A stretch of 64,000 nucleotides of DNA from Anaeramoeba flamelloides (Eukaryota; Metamonada; Anaeramoebidae), in the NCBI GenBank assembly GCA_027625915.1, contig JANTQA010000012.1:248001-312000 (forward strand), in the 5' to 3' direction. Positions 56,906 to 64,000 of the stretch are shown here, piece after piece; the first letter of the stretch is position 1; every line of letters begins with the position of its first letter. The notes beneath the pieces are model-generated. The model saw only the letters and a program-made list of their open reading frames with translations. It had not been told where the DNA came from and ran no database searches. The translations under genes were made by a program, and so were the position numbers.

Positions 56906-57745
56906 ATTATTAAAATTATAAAAATTTTTTACGATTAAATTTGAAAAAAATCTTTCTAGAACATAGGAAAATTGGATTTTCCAACTTTAAATGTTAAATA
57001 TCTTTCAAAAAAATAATTTGATCCAAGATCTTTTATTAACCAATAGTATTTATTATAAGGGATTATCAAAAAGTAAAAAATTAGCAAAGGTTTAATTTTT
57101 TTTTGAAATATTTTTTTTATGATCTAGTGTGGATCTTCAATTTCCAAAATTGTTAAAATCTTCGGGTTTTTCTCAATTTAAAAGAAATGATCGAAAAATA
57201 CTTTGAAGGTTTCTATGATTTCTATGATTTCTGTGATTTCTTTTCTAATATTTATTCTGGGATATTTCTTCTAGGTTTTCAATTCTTGTGAAAACTTAAT
57301 TTTTATCTTTGTTTTTACAAAAAAATAACTCTAGGTTAAGTAAGAGAAGAAGAAATTTTTATCTTATGATCGGAGAGAAATTGAATTTTCTATTTCAAAA
57401 AACACAATTTTATAAAAGACACCAAATTGGATGTTTTTTTAATATTCACCATCAAGATGGGACGGTTGTATGGTTTATGGAGACAATGTAACAATTCAAA
57501 GTAACTCAATGATTTTTAATTATTGACAATAAGATCATTTAGATTTAAAATTGTTTATTGAGAAGTGTTTTTAATGTACAAAAATCTTGATTATTTTTTT
57601 TTTTCCATTTTCACGATCCGTATCAAGGGTGTTCGAGTTTAGGTATCTCAAAATTTCTTGTTCATTTTTCATAAAAAAAATAACATAAAATGATTTTTTG
57701 ATCCAAATTGGAGAATATTTAAAAGATCCTGACTTTATGTTTTAA

Positions 57746-60220
57746 GGAAGTAAGCACATTTTACCATTTTGAAAATTTTTAATTGTGTGAATATTACTGA
57801 AAAAATATTTTTTGAGTGTCACCAGATATTGAAACTTTGAAACCAAAACACCATCTAATAGTCTATTCGTGAATGGAATCAAAGTAATTCAGAGTTGAAT
57901 CTTAATTTTTTCGATTTTTTGAACATTTTTTTTGAATTCAATTTTTGTTTTTATTAAATTTGGTTTTTGGATCTAGAAATGTGTTTATACCAATGATCAA
58001 AATTAACCAAACAATAAACCAACAAAATATACACGAAAGGGTGTGCATTTGAAACAAATATTTTCTTTTAGAAGACCAAACACGAAAGATCACCATTCCA
58101 AATAAATTTGTTGAAATCAAGAATGAAAAAAAAAAAAAACTTGATAAAAGCCTATTTTGGAAGATTGGTTTTCTTTATCTTCTTAGTTTGTATGAATACA
58201 AACTATTTTTTTCCTTGAATTTCTCGCCCCATTGAATCGACCTCGATTAAAAATTTGCCGTTTATTTTTTCTCTATTTGGAATTAATTTGGTATATTTGT
58301 AAAGAGAAGAATGGTTATGTGAGTTTCTTCTATTTAAAGTTCTGATCATTAAAGTATGGAAAGTTTTTTTTACCTCAAAATGTTCTTCTGCACTTTACAA
58401 TTTTTAGTGTGTCTTCATTAGGTAATATATCCTCTTATCTTGGAACTATTTCAAAACTAAAGCAATATTTAAAGAGGTGTGTTGTTATAGCTGTTGTTGG
58501 GTGTGAGTTTTGGAGATTTATTGTATTGTCTCGCTTTGAAAATTTCGTTTCTTTTGATTTTTTTATTTGTCAAAAATTACTTTTGATTTTTAAAAAGTTT
58601 TTCATTTGACAAATAAATTTAAAAATTGAATTTTTGTTATATAAAATACTCAAAATGAATTCTACCTTTATGAAATTGAATTAGTCTATAAAAAAGAATT
58701 CTTTCAGATCTCTAATAATACGTATTATTCTATATTTTTTTAGATTTTAGTATGGGATTATTTTTACAATAAAACCCCTTTATTTAATATTTTGAAGAGC
58801 TGATAGATCTTGTATTTTTCTTCTTATAATTCGAGTAGTATTTGGGATAACAAAATCAAATATATCATTATATCAAAATTGGTTCATTATTAAAGAATTG
58901 ACAAAAAAAATCGAGGTCGATTCATTACTATTTATTATTATTTTAAAAAACTTGGTTACAAATTTGCTTTCAAAATTCAATTTTAAAATATTTTTATCAA
59001 ACAAAGCCAAAACAAGGAATACTTTGGTAAAATTAAAATAAAGGGATTGAATTCTTGGAATCAAAAAACAGTTACAAAAGATTCAAATCAAAATAATTGA
59101 AAAATTCAAGAAAAAATTTCAATCAGATTCTGAATTTTTTTGAGTTCTAATTTTAAGGGAAAATAAATAATTATAAAATCAAAGGAATTTGTCCAATAAA
59201 CCCTCATTCTCAAGAAGAATTAAAACAATCTCTGATTTTCTGAACTAAAACTAGAATTAGATGACATAAATGAAAATAGGATTTTTAAATTCATTTTGGA
59301 AATTCTTTAGAAATAAACAGTAAATTGTTTATCAAAAATTTTCCAAATAAAATTTTTTTCATAAAGAATTAAAAATAAAACCAAACCAAGAATAAGTAAT
59401 TGTGTCAAATTTTATAGATAAGATCAAGTAATAAGCTATTTCCAAGAAAGTGGGTCAAATTTATTTTAAAATATATTTATTTAACCAATTCTTCAAAAAA
59501 GGATTTATAAATATAAAATAATTAACCACTATATATTGATTCTTGATAATAATTCAATTTGTTTCTTAGTATTATATTGCATAAATAAAATATATTAAAA
59601 TTTCTGATCTCAATTTTATCTTATATTTTTTTATGGTGAAAATTGGTGTTTATTATTTTGTTTTTGATCAAAAAAATCATTTTCATAACTTGTATAATCT
59701 CAACAAAATTTACAATATAATTAAAAACATATAACTGTGTTTTATTGTTTAAAAAATCATTTGTTCCCTTTCCATATTTCCTGTTTTTTATTGAAAACGG
59801 TCGTACATTGCTTTAACCAAAAAAAGTGCTATTTTTTTTTTCATTTTTTCGGAATATTTCAACTAACATGCTTTGAATTAAATACATAAGTGGTTGATTC
59901 AATCGGTATAAACATTAAACTTAATTTGGTAAAGTTTATTAATGATTACCACCACTAACAAGCTTGATTTTTATGAAATGTACAAATAAATGCCCCACTT
60001 TTTTGGAAATACCTTAAATGATTGTTATTTATTTTTTTTTGATCAATTTTTTCATTTTTTTGATTTCCGTTTTTTTGTTGGTATGAAAATATCTTATACT
60101 AGGATATATTCCACTCTAGTATTTATGAAAATATCAATGTATTTGGCTAAAGAAATGATTTGAATAATTCAGTTTCACATAAATGGTGGCACTCAAAAAA
60201 TGAAAAATGTACTTACCCCC
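57746..60220. mobile_element. TTAA-flanked 2.5-kb element
   Basis: TTAA at 57742-57745 and 60221-60224; intron 3 has a single TTAA at the same backbone place (36185-36188). Imperfect inverted ends start GGAAGTAAGCACATTTT and GGGGGTAAGTACATTTTT and continue to TTTTTTGAGTGYCACCA. No transposase is recognised: only short frames such as 58409-58609 are open. It could be a decayed autonomous copy or a non-autonomous one. Confidence 0.65.
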
Positions 60221-60560
60221 TTAAATGAGATTGGAACAAATTGTTTTGGGGCAAGTTGGTAAATTGCAAATGTAGTACTTATCTAAATCAATTTCTTTGT
60301 TCTCTTTTGATTTGAAATCTCAATCTTGAATCTTCTTTTTGAAATATTATTCTTGAAATATTCTTCTTATTTTTTTATTTTTTCTCTCGGAACTATTTCT
60401 CCCAGTTTTTATTCTTTTGGAAAAAAGAAGAAAGAGAAGTAGAATATTTGTGTGCAATTAAAATAAAAAAATCAAAGAAAAAAGACAAGCAAAAAAAGAG
60501 AAAATTGAAAATAAAAAAAGACAAAAAAAAAAAAAAATCAAAATTAGAAAAAAGGGTTAC

Positions 60561-61195
60561 CTGAATAATTACAACCAAAACCATATAATTTTCCATCAGT
60601 TTTTATCAGAAGTGTATGATCCGAGTGACCACCAAATACATTGGCAACATTTTCATGTAATTTATGGACGTATACCTTCTTTTCTTCTTTAAATTCTGGT
60701 TTTCCCAACTTGCCATTGGAATTATTACCACACCCAAATAGAACATTAGTTGTTTTGTTTAAAAAAAATGAACAGTGACCACTACAACAGATTTGTTCAA
60801 TGTTTTCCTCTTTTAAAGTTTCAATTAAAGTTGGTTTTTTGACAGAGTCATTGTTTTTGTTGGTTATAAAACCAAGTTGTTTTCTTCTATTATAACCCCA
60901 CGCATATACCTTGGGTTTTTCTTCATTTGAGAGCGCAAGGAAATGACGATAGCCAGAAGCAATACTTTTCATTGGTGGTAGGTTTTCAAATGCTTTTAGC
61001 TTTTCATGAGAATTTTTCTTGTGTTGTTTGGTATAGTTTGCCTTCTGAACTCAAAAAGACAATTCTACAATGATTATCTTTAACATCAACGAATCTTTGT
61101 AACTTCTTCTGGAAAGGTTTTTATTGGATCCAAGGTTTTGTATTTTTTTGTTTGGTTTTTGCATTTAGATCACCAAGGGACTTAATTTTGGACAT
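60561..61195 (-). pseudogene. RCC1-BTB gene 5, exon 1 (N-terminal part broken)
   Basis: ATG at 61193-61195 gives MSKIKSLGDLNAKTKQ and then stops: four bases are missing near 61150, one is extra near 61092 and another shift follows near 61025. From MKSIASGYRHF (60972) to the donor GTAACC the frame is clean, with VYAWGYNRRKQLGF, CCSGHCSFFLN...LFGCG and VFGGHSDHTLLIKTDGKLYGFG. A shortened protein starting at Met 60972 is conceivable but would lose the first blade and still meet the exon 2 frame problem. Confidence 0.75.
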
Positions 61196-63059
61196 TTAAT
61201 TTCAAATTTTTGATTTTGTTTTGATTTAATTTTTTTTTTTTGGGATCTAATTTTGTGGTTTGGAAAGAAGCTTGGATTTTTTTTAAAGGAAGTTTGGGTT
61301 TTGGAATTTTAGAGAGAAAAGAAAATAAAATGAAGAAAAAAATGTTAAAATTTTCGATTCATAAAAAAAAATTATATTAAGGGACTAGTAACTCAGATTT
61401 ATTTTTTTTACCAAAGGTAATAGAGTGATTATTTACACAAGGTTACTATTAAACCCGATGTGAAACTTCATTTAACAACTTTAGAGAGATGAATTATTAT
61501 TTTTAAGAAGAGTACATTTTTTCCAATTAAAAGTTAAGTCAAAAGATCTCGATACTTTTTTGTTGGGTTTTTGGATATTAGGATCAAATTAAGAAAGAAA
61601 AATTTGACAAAAAATTTTTATTTTGAAGAAATTTCCACTTTTAGTAATTTCTGAGAGTATTAATGAACAATAACCTTGAAACTTTAATCTTATTTTAAAA
61701 AATAAATCAAATATTGAATCCATGAAGATCTAAATAAAATAGATTATTTATTTTATTCACAAATAAACTAAATTTCATAATAAATGGCCCACCTTACATT
61801 TGAATAATAAATTGCTTTTGTATCGTTTTGAAGTTTTTCCTCTCACAATGAAAAGTTTGCAAAATAAATCATTTTTTCTCTTTTTTATTTTTTCAAAAGT
61901 GTTTTGTTAAAAAGGAAAATGAAAATGAAAAAGTTGAAAGAAGTAACAGATGAATTAATGAAAAAATTGGATTCAAATATGAAAAAGAGATTAGATTTAG
62001 TTATTTAAATGGAAGGAGAATCGATAAATGGGTTTTTTTACTTTTTTAAATTGTCTATTTTTCATGTAATGCTTCTTTCAATATAAATGTCCCAATTTTT
62101 TTTAACAGTTTTTTTTATTTTTCTTTCTTTTATTTTTAGACAAAAAATAAATATCTCTTGAGTATAGATTGAATATTAAAATATAAATTTTTAAATTATA
62201 ATAGATAACTTCAATTATTAAAAATATTTTTATTTAAAATTTGATTTTTAATGGGCCAATTATTATGAAAGATAGTTTATATATTAAATTTCAAAAAATT
62301 GAAAAAATATTAGGCAATATTTTTTTCATAATACCAATAGTATATGGACATTAGAACCGACTTTATTAATAGCAATTATTTTATTATATCAATTCTTTTT
62401 TTTTTTTTTTACTAATTATTTAACTGAATTCTTTTTATTTGTTTGAAAATCTTTTATTTAATTGTGAAATAATTGTAAATTCTATTGATACATTTCATCT
62501 TTGTGTTTTTAATCACTCACTGAAAAAATTAAAATAGGGTTATTAATTATTGATTATAAATAAACAAATTAAAAAGTAGATATTGATACTCTAAGTTTAA
62601 TTTCATAGGTTTTAAAAAAATTATTTTGGAAGAATTTTAAATTTGATTGTTTGATTTTTTTATCATTTATTTTTTTGTTCAATTAAAGAAAAAAATTGAT
62701 TTGAGCTGGTCTTTGAATTATGGAAATTACATTTTGTTATGTTTGAAATAATTATTGTAATATTTTTGAAATTAAATAGATTTTTTATATTGAGTTATTC
62801 CAAAACTTTTGTGGTTTTATTTTGAAAGTATATTTTTATACACATCCTTTACATATATTAAGATTTCTTTCTTGTTTCAAAGAAAAAATTATTTTTTTTT
62901 GAATAATTCAGAAATATTTTGAATTTTAAACTTTTTAAATATGAAAAATTGGATCAAAATTTTTAAAAAATAATATTTCATCTCAGAAAATATCATTAAA
63001 AATGAGTTTGGTCTGATAGTAATCAGATTTTTACTTTGTTTTTCAATATAAAGATATGG
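61196..63059. other. 5' flank of gene 5 and intergenic DNA
   Basis: The first 150 bp contain G/T-rich sequence comparable to the other gene 5' flanks. Beyond that I see only A/T-rich sequence without genes, inverted repeats or matches elsewhere in the window. Confidence 0.4.
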
Positions 63060-64000
63060 AAAATATTTTTAGTAATTTCCAAGAGTATTTAATCATGATG
63101 AAAATAATTCTTTATATTTGTCTGGGGTGTCAATATCAGATATAATGAAACTTATTTTCTGAAAATAATTTACAAAACCGGTAATATTTTGGATGTATGA
63201 ATTACAATTTAACTAAAATGTGAAAATATTCTGAAAATCTTATAATAGATTTTTTTTTTGACAATTGATTCTAATTATCAGAGTCGATTACAAGTCATCT
63301 AATTTTTTTTTCCATTGGCTTTTCACAATTTTGATCACATTTTTTTTCATATCTTTAACAATATAGATAACAATATTTACAAACAAAAATTAATCAGAAC
63401 AATTGAAAAAAAGGTTTGGTTCCTTTGACTGAAAAAAAAGTTTATATCTTGAATCATTTTTTCAATTTTTTATTTATAATTTTTGTGAACTCACATTTTG
63501 AAATGTTAGTGATTTTTGTAAAAAAATAAGCAAAATTTTCTGTTTTTTTGAAAAAAATTATTCCATATTTGACAGATATTTATTATATTTAATATTACTT
63601 TTTAAATAATATTATAAAAAATTGTATGTGAAAATGAAATATTTCAAATTTTTTATTAAATTCAAAAAAAATATTATTAGAACATGTAAAATTGGATTTT
63701 CCAACTTAAAGTGTTAAATATCGTTAATAAATAATTTTCGATCAAATGATCCTTTATTAACCAATAGTGTTTATTCTAATTAAATTTATTAAAAAGCGAA
63801 AAATTAGCAAATGTTGAATTTATTTTGAAAAAAAATTTTAATGATAGTATTGTGTGTGTGTTAAAAACACAAAATTACCATGTTTATTGTTTTGATTTCG
63901 AAACAATCTCCATGTGGTTATCTGAGTTTAGGCCTGGAAGAATGGAAAAAAATGAGATTTTTCAAAATGATATAAGATGATATTGAGGAGTTCAAACGAA
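63060..64000 (-). other. Flank type A leading to a predicted next gene copy
   Basis: TAGTAATTTCCAAGAGTAT and the following landmarks (TTAACCAATAGTGTTTAT near 63760) match 1-250 plus 850-1500 and 49050-49860. In those places an RCC1-BTB exon 2 stop codon lies about 0.7-1.1 kb further on. A sixth gene copy is therefore expected soon after position 64000. Confidence 0.5.

Larger units (their letters stand above)
51537..60560 (-). other. Intron 5 (9.0 kb)
   Basis: Donor GTAACC. It contains a dispersed repeat (52390-52700), an antisense LINE riddled with hairpin cassettes (53120-55340), a SINE-like element (55526-56095), a LINE fragment with a SINE inside (56165-56905), a piece resembling flank type A (about 56910-57120), backbone shared with intron 3 (57125-57741 and 60225-60560) and a 2.5-kb TTAA element (57746-60220). 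51840-52390 and 52700-53120 show no clear feature. Confidence 0.7.

Overview
The window is a strongly AT-rich eukaryotic nuclear region. It is dominated by a tandem, same-strand (minus) array of five paralogous genes for RCC1-repeat plus BTB/POZ proteins. Each gene is split once, at the same phase-1 glycine codon, by an unusually long intron of about 4.1 to 10.8 kb. The large RCC1-BTB family, the low GC content and the LINE-rich introns fit a free-living protist. Anaeramoeba-like amoebae are my best guess from the protein style, but no marker gene here proves it. I see no rRNA, true tRNA, CRISPR or organelle genes.

Layout from left to right: gene 1 (exon 2 at 2056-3131, exon 1 at 13945-14575) and gene 2 (17946-19033, 24780-25407) have intact reading frames. 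Gene 3 (30593-31687, 36498-37122) is intact except for one homopolymer frameshift. Gene 4 (39977-41069, 45161-45788) and gene 5 (50447-51536, 60561-61195) carry several lesions and look like pseudogenes. Flanking sequence shows that larger blocks were duplicated with the genes. The right edge (63.06-64.0 kb) copies the sequence that lies 3' of genes 1, 3 and 5, so another gene copy probably begins just beyond the window.

The paralogous introns share a backbone, so insertions can be read by comparing filled with empty sites. They hold at least two families of APE-type LINE. They also hold a tRNA-derived SINE with a target-site duplication (TSD), a SINE-like element that shares its 3' tail with a LINE and carries a conserved Lys-rich reading frame, and several non-autonomous DNA elements (TTAA-flanked, TWA-flanked Harbinger-like, TA-flanked mariner-like). 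A 1.15-kb foldback has GTTGACAT-type repeats and a GTTAG-repeat core.

The most unusual material is a system of short hairpin modules of about 60-90 nt. They share AGGTTTT...AAAACCT ends, nest inside each other, occur in cassettes bounded by GTCGT...ACGAC, and repeatedly interrupt LINE copies. One copy is flanked by an 11-bp direct repeat. I do not recognise this as a described element class.
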